Shown here one piece after another: positions 8,828-16,931 of a stretch of DNA of 64,000 nucleotides. This DNA is from Tenacibaculum sp. 190130A14a (GTDB lineage Bacteria > Bacteroidota > Bacteroidia > Flavobacteriales > Flavobacteriaceae). The translations under genes and the position numbers were made by a program. Every line of letters begins with the position of its first letter. The stretch's first letter is position 1. The stretch covers positions 62,001-126,000 of the forward strand of contig NZ_OZ040189.1 of NCBI RefSeq assembly GCF_964048965.1. The letters run 5' to 3'. The notes below the pieces were generated by a model. That model had not been told where the DNA came from and searched no databases. It saw only the letters and a list, made by a program, of their open reading frames with translations.

Positions 8828-9873
8828 TTTATTTTAAACGTTATTGGTAATGTGTACTTCACAGATACCTTTTTCCCATCTTTTATAGCTGGGATAAACT
8901 GCGGTAATTTTTGTACAATTTCAATCACATGCTTTTCTAATTTGGGGTGAGGTGCTCTTACCTTGATATCAGAAACAACTCCTTTTGCATCTATAATTAG
9001 CTGTGTGTAAATTTTATATTTCTGAGTTTTTAAACCAAGATTTTCTGTAAGTTCAATTTGAAACTTTTCTTTTACATGTCCTTTTATTTTCTTTTCAAAA
9101 CCTTGTTTCGCTTTTTCCTCAGAAAGGTTTTTATCTTCTTTAAATCGCACATAGTTATCTATCACATGAATAGAATATGGTGGACCTTCAACCAATTTAA
9201 CTTCTCCCTCTATAATAGCTCCCATAATTTCGGTTATTGAAAGACTATCATTTGGTTGTAGTGATAGAGGCTCTTCCAACTCTTCCTCTTCTGGTAATTC
9301 CTTTACTTTATCAATATCAAAAGGTTCTACTATTTCACCTTCAACCTCTCCAGTTGATTCAATTACAATTCCTGTGGTAGGTGTGGGTGGTGGTGGAATT
9401 TTACACTCTTTTTTAATCGAGTCTTCTTTAGAGATTGGTACAACAAACCCATCCAGCTCAAGACCTTTGATACTATCCAAATCAATAACGCTATCCTGTT
9501 TTACGATTATATCAATCAATTCAACCTTTTCTATTTTTTGTGTTTTTCCAGTATCTGTTTTACAACTAAACAACGTTGTTCCCATCACTAATAATAGGGT
9601 TAATAGAAAAAGTTTTTGAAAGGATAGAGGTTGTAAAAACGTATTTTCTGGTAACTGAATTACAATACTATCTAATTGCTTTCTATAAAAGTGTCCACAT
9701 ACTCTTTGTCCTCTATTTTCAATCAAATATTCTTGAATTTCTTGAGGAGATTTTTTGGTGAAATCGACCACCGTTTTTGCACAAGAGCTACAAAACTTTC
9801 CTTTTTCATTAGGTGTCATTTTTGACCAATCTTCGTGGCAAGGTTTTGGAATGCGTAGTAAATAGTTTTTCAT
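8824..9873 (-). CDS. TonB C-terminal-like membrane protein with N-terminal Cys cluster
   Basis: 349 residues. An N-terminal cytoplasmic segment carries a CHEDW...CSSCAK...C cysteine cluster (about residues 13-60) that could bind metal. One transmembrane helix (about 84-103, FLLTLLLVMGTTLFSC) and a long Asp/Glu/Pro-rich periplasmic linker follow. The C-terminal ~80 residues resemble a TonB-C fold (YKIYTQLIIDAKGVVSDIKV, then LPQFIPAIKDGKKVSVKYTLPITF). Proteins with this layout are common in Flavobacteriia. An energy-transducing role is inferred from the fold, but no ExbB/ExbD genes are nearby. Confidence 0.72.
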   Translation of the reverse strand: MKNYLLRIPKPCHEDWSKMTPNEKGKFCSSCAKTVVDFTKKSPQEIQEYLIENRGQRVCGHFYRKQLDSIVIQLPENTFLQPLSFQKLFLLTLLLVMGTTLFSCKTDTGKTQKIEKVELIDIIVKQDSVIDLDSIKGLELDGFVVPISKEDSIKKECKIPPPPTPTTGIVIESTGEVEGEIVEPFDIDKVKELPEEEELEEPLSLQPNDSLSITEIMGAIIEGEVKLVEGPPYSIHVIDNYVRFKEDKNLSEEKAKQGFEKKIKGHVKEKFQIELTENLGLKTQKYKIYTQLIIDAKGVVSDIKVRAPHPKLEKHVIEIVQKLPQFIPAIKDGKKVSVKYTLPITFKIN

Positions 9874-9949
9874 AGTTTATAGTTTCCTTAAAACCAACAA
9901 ATACTATTCCAAAGAATTCATTTACATTAGTAGCAATAAAACACATCAC

Positions 9950-11008
9950 ATGTCTTCAGAAGAAAAATTAATGTCACAAAAAAAGCCTGCTTTTCCAGTA
10001 ACTGAGCAGTTGCATGTTTATTTATCTGAACATAGTAGAAATATAAAAATCCCTGTGTTTTATGAAGATTTATTGCGTTTCCAAGGCTCTATTGTGGTAT
10101 ATGATAAAAATGATGAAGATACCTTATGGGTTCGTGTATACTATTCTGAATTTGAACGTGAAGAGATTGATTTAAGTCTCAAAAAAGTATATACTATTTT
10201 ACATTCTAATGGTAATGAAGACACCATTCCGTACTTAAATATTGATGCAGTTGATTACTGTACCTTTGGAAATTCTAAACCTTTTAGAATAAAGGTTCGA
10301 AATATTTTAAACGATAATTACACCTATTTCTACGTAAAAAAAACTGATGCTTCTCGTATTTATGGTTTAGAATTAGAGCATATGCTTTCTCCATACAACC
10401 TCAACTATTTGGTGTATAAAAACACTTTAATTGAAGAGCATATTGCTGGTATTCCTGGAGATGTTTTTATCAAAGAAATGTTGCCGAATTGTACAGAAAT
10501 GGAAAAGGCTCAAATAGCCAAAGAGTTTGTAAAATTTAATGAGCGCTGTATGATTCGTTTACTAGGAGACATGCGTTCGTATAACTATGTAATTGTTCCT
10601 ACGCACGATTTTGATCATGTAGTGTATAAAATCAGAGCAATTGATTTTGATCAGCAGTGTTTTGAAGGAAAGTTTAAAGTATATTATCCGCAGTTTTTTA
10701 AAGAAAACCTTCAAATGGTAGCTTTGGTAGGAGAGAAGCTTCAAGAAACTTCTATCAATCAATACAAAATAGAAGAGCGTTCTATTGTTGCCAAACGAAT
10801 TTTAAGTTCAGGTAAAAGAATAAATGAGCTCGTTTCGTGTATGAAAAATGATGCAATTTCTACACCTAAAAATATTGATATATTAAAACAGCAAATTTTC
10901 GATTTTACAAAAGATGTCCCTTTTAAACGAAGCGAAAATATGGGGGGAATACTAGAAAATGCACTTTCTTTTGTGAAGCGAAATTATGAGAACATGCGTG
11001 TTTCCTAA
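9950..11008 (+). CDS. Conserved hypothetical protein, possible kinase-like (APH/HipA-type) fold
   Basis: 352 residues from 9950; an ATG eight codons in is an alternative start. I do not recognise a named family. The C-terminal half has an arrangement resembling the Brenner catalytic segment of aminoglycoside-phosphotransferase-like kinases: LGDMRSYNYVI (D207 and N212, spaced like HGDxxxxN) followed by RAIDFDQQ (D232 and D234, like the metal-binding DxD). No clear ATP-binding lysine or glycine loop was found, so it could also be a pseudokinase. No signal peptide; cytoplasmic. The stop abuts the stop of the convergent lipoprotein gene with no spacing. Confidence 0.5.
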   Translation: MSSEEKLMSQKKPAFPVTEQLHVYLSEHSRNIKIPVFYEDLLRFQGSIVVYDKNDEDTLWVRVYYSEFEREEIDLSLKKVYTILHSNGNEDTIPYLNIDAVDYCTFGNSKPFRIKVRNILNDNYTYFYVKKTDASRIYGLELEHMLSPYNLNYLVYKNTLIEEHIAGIPGDVFIKEMLPNCTEMEKAQIAKEFVKFNERCMIRLLGDMRSYNYVIVPTHDFDHVVYKIRAIDFDQQCFEGKFKVYYPQFFKENLQMVALVGEKLQETSINQYKIEERSIVAKRILSSGKRINELVSCMKNDAISTPKNIDILKQQIFDFTKDVPFKRSENMGGILENALSFVKRNYENMRVS

Positions 11009-11725
11009 TTACTCTTTTAACTCACTCACAATAATATCACTCCCAGAATATTCATTATTTAATTCGTACCAATGTTTCATTCTAGGAATTTTTATTCCGT
11101 TTGATTCAAATTCTCCTTCAAAAACCAAGCGTTCTCCTTTGTTTGGGTTATCTGGAAAAAACATTTCAACACCCAACACTTTAAAGTCTTTTTGAGAGAA
11201 AAACACATACCAATTTTTAGAAAACAACGGTTCTTTTAAAACAATTTCAACCTTATAACTTTGGTGATTATTAAAGTCGACTTTACTAATCTCTTTTATC
11301 TCTTGAATGTTTTCTGGTAAAGACATTGGTAAACCTAGCATTACCTTATAAAATCGATGGTAACTTGCATTTCGTTTAGGTTCCAATCTGTATTTTTTTA
11401 TCAATAAAGAATCGGTAACTATTCCATTATCGAGTAGGGTAGTAGCTTGCCCATTTTTATCAACAATATGAGTAGAAATATGTGTGTCTCTGTTTCGTTG
11501 TAATTGAAAAGAACTCTCTTGATTGTTAAGATTGATAACCGAAAATCGTTTAGGGTTTCCAACACGTGGTTCTTGCATATGAACAGCAAGGTTAACAGAG
11601 TTCCATTGTTTCTTAGCATCGTGAAACTGAATACTTTTTTCAATGATTTCTTCAGCAGATAAAGGTTCTTTTTTAGGAGCACAACTCAACAAAAAAAGAC
11701 TACATAGTACAGCAATAATTCTCAT
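11009..11725 (-). CDS. DUF6503-like lipoprotein
   Basis: 238 residues. The signal peptide ends in the lipobox FLLSC (cysteine near residue 15), so the product is a lipoprotein. The body has the pattern IIEKSIQFHDAKKQWNSVNL near the start and a beta-rich remainder with HRFYKVMLGLPMSL. It resembles a flavobacterial family that I know as DUF6503. Function is unknown. It may share a transcript with nothing else, because both neighbours are convergent or separated by 70 bases. Confidence 0.65.
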   Translation of the reverse strand: MRIIAVLCSLFLLSCAPKKEPLSAEEIIEKSIQFHDAKKQWNSVNLAVHMQEPRVGNPKRFSVINLNNQESSFQLQRNRDTHISTHIVDKNGQATTLLDNGIVTDSLLIKKYRLEPKRNASYHRFYKVMLGLPMSLPENIQEIKEISKVDFNNHQSYKVEIVLKEPLFSKNWYVFFSQKDFKVLGVEMFFPDNPNKGERLVFEGEFESNGIKIPRMKHWYELNNEYSGSDIIVSELKE

Positions 11726-11795
11726 GATATTAGTTTGGTTTCTATAAAGTTCGTGAAAATTATACGTGTGTGTGTTATTAATATGCTGTTAAAAC

Positions 11796-12674
11796 TTATT
11801 TCTTCTTGCTACGAATACTCTCAATAACTACCGTAGTTAAAATCAAGCTACCTCCAAAAACAGTGTTCAACGTAGGTACTTCGTTTAAAAAGAAAAAGGC
11901 TAATATGATTCCGAAAATAGGTTGTACACTACTAATAATACTTGCTGTAGAAGCTGAAAAGAATTGTAAAGAATGTACCATTAAACTATGCCCAATCGCT
12001 GTTGTTAACAAAGCCAACATTAGTATATACGGAAATTGACTTTCGAACCCTGAAATGTCCATAAAAAACAACACTGGAAACAAACAAATGGAAATAATAA
12101 TGGTTTGGTATAACATTAGCATTACTCCGTTATATTGTGTTACATATTGCTTTAAAATTAGAATTCGAATGGAGTAACATAAGGCAGATAACAATCCAAA
12201 TAAAATCCCTTGAATGCTAGAACTTTCTAAACTAAACTCTGGAGATAGAATATACAATCCGATTAGTACTAAAATTCCTAGTACAATATGCATCGGATTA
12301 AACTTCACCTTTAAAAACAAGGGCTCTAAAAAAGCCAACATTACCGGAAATGTATAAAGCGACAGCATTCCAATGGCCACATTAGATAATTTTAATGCAT
12401 AAAAATAAGTTACCCAATGGGCTGCCATAAAAATACCTCCAATAATAAAAGGAAGGTAGTGCTTGAGCGATTTTATGCGTAAGTCTATTTTTCGATACTT
12501 ACAAAAAGCATATAAAAAAACTACTGCAAAAGCAGAACGAAACCAAATGATTACTTCAGACGGCATAGCAATATACCTACCCAATACTCCTGAAGTACTG
12601 ATAAAAAAAGTGGCTAAAACTAATTGAAATAGGTGATTAGAATGGTTCTGCTTCACAAAATTCGTTTTGTGCAA
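11796..12674 (-). CDS. EamA/DMT family permease
   Basis: 292 residues with about ten hydrophobic helices arranged as two EamA repeats of five. Typical features include IIWFRSAFAVVFLY in repeat 1, a SLYTFPVMLAFLEPLF segment, and SSVQPIFGIILAFFFLNE near the end of repeat 2. The family exports metabolites or takes up small solutes across the inner membrane; the substrate is not predictable. It diverges from the helicase gene with only about 40 bases between starts. Confidence 0.87.
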   Translation of the reverse strand: MHKTNFVKQNHSNHLFQLVLATFFISTSGVLGRYIAMPSEVIIWFRSAFAVVFLYAFCKYRKIDLRIKSLKHYLPFIIGGIFMAAHWVTYFYALKLSNVAIGMLSLYTFPVMLAFLEPLFLKVKFNPMHIVLGILVLIGLYILSPEFSLESSSIQGILFGLLSALCYSIRILILKQYVTQYNGVMLMLYQTIIISICLFPVLFFMDISGFESQFPYILMLALLTTAIGHSLMVHSLQFFSASTASIISSVQPIFGIILAFFFLNEVPTLNTVFGGSLILTTVVIESIRSKKK

Positions 12675-12716
12675 TGATAATTAAATTTTGTGTATGTTAG
12701 CATCTCTTTTAAAATT

Positions 12717-15440
12717 ATGATTGCTAATTACATCTCTTATTTTCACAAGTGCTATCAGGCCGATAATAAAGAAACTGGAGTCTTAAATTTCTTTTCTTCT
12801 AAATATGAGAATCAGTTTATTATAAAAACTGAAGAAGAATTAGTGAATAACAAGTATCCGCTACAATTTATTCCTACCAAACAGGCTAAGGATAAATTAC
12901 AAACTTTAGAGCTTTTTAAAAACGATAAAGAGCTTTGGTATGGGAGTCTTTTTTGTACAGGAAAACGCAGTAATTTTAGAAAGAAAACTACTTCTGTAGT
13001 GGCGCCTTTATTCATTTACAAAGCAGCTATTGAAAAAAAAGACGGAGACTATTTTGTAAGAATTAATCATGAATCAAGGCAATTGAATATTGCTTTTTGT
13101 AGAAGTTTGTTATTTAAAACATCTTTTGATGATTTTTTTACGGAGATAGAAATGCTTCTGGAGTACCAACCGTATATCACATTTGGATTTATTGGTCAGT
13201 TACAAAGAGTTGTTGAAAAGCACATTGTAAACTTGACTTTTGATACTGATTTTTTACTTTATCCTAAGCTGAAGAATCAAACCTATATAAAAAAACAACT
13301 TCAAAACACGAAAGATGTTGAGCAGTTTACAACCATTGCCAGTGCGGGTATTTTTGTGTCAAGTCGTGCTAATAACATCAATTCTGTAGTAAATGAATTG
13401 GAAGTTTTAAAGAATAACCCAGATTATTCTCAAGGTTTACAGGCTTTCTTTTCTTCGGAACTACAACAGTTTTCTTTTAAACTCAACGAGCCTATCAAAA
13501 TTCCGTTGCTATTAAATTCGGCACAAGAACGCATTGTACAAAATGCTTCTAATTACGATAAATCGGTCATTTTTGGGCCACCAGGAACTGGAAAAACCTA
13601 TACCATCAACGCCATTGCACAAGATTATGTAAGCAAAGGAAAAAGTGTACTGATTGTTACCAAAACAGCACAAGCTTTACAAGTAGTTTCTGATAAGTTA
13701 ATGAGTTCTAAAATTGGGGATTTCTCAGTAAAAGTAGGAGGGAACTACTACAAGAGAACTTTGTTAGCAAAGCTTAGAAGAATTATCAATGGTAATTATT
13801 ACAAGGAAAACCATAAAACAGAAGCTTACAAAGCCCGTCTTAAAAAAAACCAATTATATGATAAACTGGTTCAGTTAGAAAAGGATTTTACAGAAAAAAC
13901 AGAAAGAGATATCAGCCGCATGGAAAAGTACCTTTCGGAGAGTTTTGTTCAAAAAACCTTATCTAAAATAGATATTTTATTTATTCACTCTTTTGAACGA
14001 GATGAGTGGAATATTATACAACAGTATTTTGACACTTTAACCTTATTCGAAAAAAGTGCTAAAGATGATTTGTTTAAAAACCTCATCTCAACCATTATTT
14101 GGTATTCTAACAAAGAACTACAAAAATTAATAACACTTTCTAACATTATTCAAACAGATGAAAAGTCGTTGGTAAGTAAACAACTGCAAAGCCTTAATGC
14201 AAAACCACTAACCCATTTTCTACCTGTTTGGCTAGTGAAAATAGATGAAATTGCCACCAGTCTTCCTTTACAAAAGGAGTTGTTTGATATTGCGATAGTT
14301 GATGAAGCTACCCAATGTGATATTGCTTCTTGTTTACCTGTTTTTCAACGTGCTAAAAAAGTAGTAGTGGCGGGTGATACCAATCAATTACGACATATTA
14401 GTTTCTTGTCTAAAACGCAGATGTATCGTTTTCAACAACAAGAAGGAATCAACGATGCGGTACGGTTTGATTATCGAAAAAAGAGTTTATTAGATTTCAC
14501 TTTAGAGCATACGGCAAAAGGAAATCAAATTGTGTTATTAGACGAGCATTACCGATCGCTGCCAGATATTATTCGATTTAGCAATCATTCTTTTTACGGT
14601 GAGGCGCTTCGTATTATGACACAAACACCTTCAAATAAAGAAAAACAAGCAGTTTTTTTACATAAAACAAATGGAGTGCAAGATGATATTGGAGTGAATA
14701 AAAAAGAAGCTCGAAGGATTGTTCAACACATCCAGAAAATCGTAAAAGCAGAATTAGAAACTCATAAAAATTTGGCAACTAGTATTGGTGTATTGTCTCC
14801 TTTCAGACAGCAAACCAACTATTTAACCAAGTTAATCAAAGAAACTTTTGAACTAGCTACCATTAAAAAACACCAGATAAAATTGGGTACTCCTTATCAT
14901 TTTCAGGGAGAAGAGCGTGATGTAATGCTATTATCAATGGCTGTAAGCAGTCAATCTCATTTTGCTAGCTTAAACTACTTAAACAAAGAAGATGTGTTTA
15001 ATGTAGCCATCACCAGAGCGCGTAATGAACAGCATATTTTTTATTCAGTAGAACCTAAAGAACTTCCTGAAAAATCTCAATTACGACATTATTTGAGTTC
15101 TTTTGAACAGAAAGTGATTCCACAACCAGTTTCAAATGTTATAGATGATAGTTTTAGTAAAGAGATACAAGCCTTTTTAAAGCCATTTAACACTACTATT
15201 CATGTTGGATATGTCATTGCAGGGTTGAGCATAGATTTATTACTAGAAAAGGATCATAAATACCTCGGAATTGATTTAATCGGGTATCCTGGAAGTTATA
15301 CAACAGCTTTTGACATAGAACGCTATCGTATCTTACATCGTGTAGGTATTCAAATTGTTCCTATTTCGTATTTATCTTGGAAGTATAACAAAGAAGATGT
15401 GGTTAAGCTTCTTACAACAATGATGAAATCTTTAGCCTAG
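12717..15440 (+). CDS. Superfamily 1 (Upf1/DNA2-like) helicase with possible endonuclease-like tail
   Basis: 907 residues from the ATG at 12717; an upstream in-frame start at 12690 would add nine residues. Helicase motifs in order are: Walker A GPPGTGKT (about 287), motif II DEATQCD (about 528), GDTNQL (about 553), DEHYRSLPD (about 608), a QGEERDVM segment and FNVAITRARN (about 762). This order is that of SF1B Upf1-like enzymes. The last ~80 residues (SIDLLLEKDHKYLGIDLIG and the RYRILHRVGIQIVPISYLSW segment) resemble the Vsr/MTES_1575-type nuclease domains that follow such helicases, although the usual acidic-x-Lys motif is not intact. Substrate and role are unknown. Confidence 0.85.
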   Translation: MIANYISYFHKCYQADNKETGVLNFFSSKYENQFIIKTEEELVNNKYPLQFIPTKQAKDKLQTLELFKNDKELWYGSLFCTGKRSNFRKKTTSVVAPLFIYKAAIEKKDGDYFVRINHESRQLNIAFCRSLLFKTSFDDFFTEIEMLLEYQPYITFGFIGQLQRVVEKHIVNLTFDTDFLLYPKLKNQTYIKKQLQNTKDVEQFTTIASAGIFVSSRANNINSVVNELEVLKNNPDYSQGLQAFFSSELQQFSFKLNEPIKIPLLLNSAQERIVQNASNYDKSVIFGPPGTGKTYTINAIAQDYVSKGKSVLIVTKTAQALQVVSDKLMSSKIGDFSVKVGGNYYKRTLLAKLRRIINGNYYKENHKTEAYKARLKKNQLYDKLVQLEKDFTEKTERDISRMEKYLSESFVQKTLSKIDILFIHSFERDEWNIIQQYFDTLTLFEKSAKDDLFKNLISTIIWYSNKELQKLITLSNIIQTDEKSLVSKQLQSLNAKPLTHFLPVWLVKIDEIATSLPLQKELFDIAIVDEATQCDIASCLPVFQRAKKVVVAGDTNQLRHISFLSKTQMYRFQQQEGINDAVRFDYRKKSLLDFTLEHTAKGNQIVLLDEHYRSLPDIIRFSNHSFYGEALRIMTQTPSNKEKQAVFLHKTNGVQDDIGVNKKEARRIVQHIQKIVKAELETHKNLATSIGVLSPFRQQTNYLTKLIKETFELATIKKHQIKLGTPYHFQGEERDVMLLSMAVSSQSHFASLNYLNKEDVFNVAITRARNEQHIFYSVEPKELPEKSQLRHYLSSFEQKVIPQPVSNVIDDSFSKEIQAFLKPFNTTIHVGYVIAGLSIDLLLEKDHKYLGIDLIGYPGSYTTAFDIERYRILHRVGIQIVPISYLSWKYNKEDVVKLLTTMMKSLA

Positions 15441-15452
15441 AATAAGTGTAAA

Positions 15453-16100
15453 ATGTTTAGGAAATCTTTAAAATATCTGGTTGTAGTTTTAGTCAATTTC
15501 GTGATATTATGGCTCTTACTTTTAGTATGGTTAGACGACTTTGAATTTGAGTTTAATAAAAACACTTATTCTTTTGAAACCCTTAAACTAATTGGGTTAT
15601 CGGTTCTTTTTCTTTTGCTATTAAGAATGTTAGTTTTTCTTTTTCGTCATTTTAAAGTTAACTCAAATATTAAGAAAATATTCTTATCAAGTTGCTTCGT
15701 TGTTATTTTGAGTAGTTCTTTTTATATAGACTATAGCAAAAAAATTTACAACAATAGATTTATAGACAAAGAATTGCGTGCTCAAATTATTCAAAAAGTA
15801 AAACCTTATCAAGGAAATTGGTTTCATGGGAATATTGCCGAAAACTTAACCGAAAAAGAGTATCATGAAATAACTAAAGTTAAATGGTTTCCTAAAGTAC
15901 CTAAAAGTGCTCATAATATTAGTTATGAATACGGATATGAAGATTTTTTACCAGATTATTCTTTTTCTTTAAGTTATGATTTACCTATAAGCACAAAAGT
16001 AGATACCATGCATTTTGAACTAGATACCTTTTCCAAAAGAAAGACTTTTAAGATTGTTAACAACAAAAAAAGAGTAAGCTATTTTGAAAGCCTATGGTAG
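15453..16100 (+). CDS. Hypothetical membrane protein
   Basis: 215 residues. Three hydrophobic segments are visible in the first half (about 9-28, 46-64 and 75-92). The C-terminal ~115 residues are soluble, with several Tyr, Trp and Pro residues (KVKWFPKVPKSAHNISYEYGY). I recognise no family. It starts 12 bases after the helicase stop, so the two are probably co-transcribed. The location suggests an inner-membrane protein with a periplasmic or cytoplasmic tail. Confidence 0.6.
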   Translation: MFRKSLKYLVVVLVNFVILWLLLLVWLDDFEFEFNKNTYSFETLKLIGLSVLFLLLLRMLVFLFRHFKVNSNIKKIFLSSCFVVILSSSFYIDYSKKIYNNRFIDKELRAQIIQKVKPYQGNWFHGNIAENLTEKEYHEITKVKWFPKVPKSAHNISYEYGYEDFLPDYSFSLSYDLPISTKVDTMHFELDTFSKRKTFKIVNNKKRVSYFESLW

Positions 16101-16103
16101 GTA

Positions 16104-16646
16104 TTACGAACGTTCTATCATTTTCTTTCCTATAATTACAAAAACCATATAGCTTATCGCAGGAATTCCAATCCATAGTAGTTCACTATAAATCACACGT
16201 AATCCCCATTCACTAAAAAAGCGACTTGCTCCTATTGGAGATACTTGAATCGGACGCCATGGAAAGAAGTATCGGGTATTATCAAATGGAGCTAATAATG
16301 CAACGCCCATTCCGCCATTGGTTAGGGCATCTAATAAGGCATGTGAAATAGTACATAAACTAAAAAACAGGATATACAATAAACCTTTTTTGCTAAAAAG
16401 AACCCTACTATAAAACAACAAGGTTATGAGTATTCCAAAAAGCACACTAAAAACAATGGAATGCGAAAATCCACGATGTCCCCAGAAGCTTTCATAAGGG
16501 ATTCCGTATTGAAACCCCAGTACATCTGCATCGGGTATGATAGCACAAACAATCCCTAGAATCCAGAACTTTTTGTCTTGAATTGTCTTTGAAAAACTAG
16601 TTCCGATTGCTACTGCGGTAAGTGCATGTCCGAAGATTGATGCCAT
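16104..16646 (-). CDS. YdjM-like membrane-bound metal-dependent hydrolase
   Basis: 180 residues with four or five membrane helices and conserved polar residues embedded near them: GHALTA (His 7), IPDADVLGF, GHRGFSHSI and ISHALLDALTNGG. These match the YdjM/LexA-regulated inner-membrane family, predicted metal-dependent hydrolases with phospholipase-C-like metal ligands. The substrate is not known. It is convergent with the hypothetical membrane protein, with three bases between the stops. Confidence 0.82.
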   Translation of the reverse strand: MASIFGHALTAVAIGTSFSKTIQDKKFWILGIVCAIIPDADVLGFQYGIPYESFWGHRGFSHSIVFSVLFGILITLLFYSRVLFSKKGLLYILFFSLCTISHALLDALTNGGMGVALLAPFDNTRYFFPWRPIQVSPIGASRFFSEWGLRVIYSELLWIGIPAISYMVFVIIGKKMIERS

Positions 16647-16718
16647 GTAATGTTAGGGTTTTAAGTAATTGCAATATAAAACAAAAGGTTAGTATAAGGA
16701 GTTAATATTCTTATTAGC

Positions 16719-16915
16719 AATTCAAAACTAAAAACTGATAATCAAATATGTCAGTTCGAGTGGTTTTTCTGAATAATAATGAAGAAAAAATGTATGGAGA
16801 ACAACGCTTTTAACATACTTCTCGATACTAAATTATATTCCGCTAATGCTACATCTAATTTCACTCGAAGTGACAACTAGAGAGTCTCATAACTAATAAT
16901 TCAAAACTAAAAACT
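16719..16915. repeat. Repeat element with inverted ends, flanked by direct repeats
   Basis: GTCAGTTCGAGTG (16750-16762) is matched in inverted orientation by CACTCGAAGTGAC (16862-16874), 12 of 13 positions. The pair is enclosed by two exact copies of an 18-base direct repeat (16719-16736 and 16898-16915). No protein is encoded between them. Similar CACTCGAA-type ends occur in interspersed short repeats of flavobacterial genomes, so this looks like a small non-autonomous repeat between genes; that identification is inference. Confidence 0.5.
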
Positions 16916-16931
16916 ACTAATTAGTAAGCTG

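Noticed and set aside
9374..9761. Plus-strand ORFs opposite the TonB-like gene
   Set aside because: They are complementary to a gene with a clear transmembrane and TonB-C-like pattern; glycine/valine runs arise from its proline codons.
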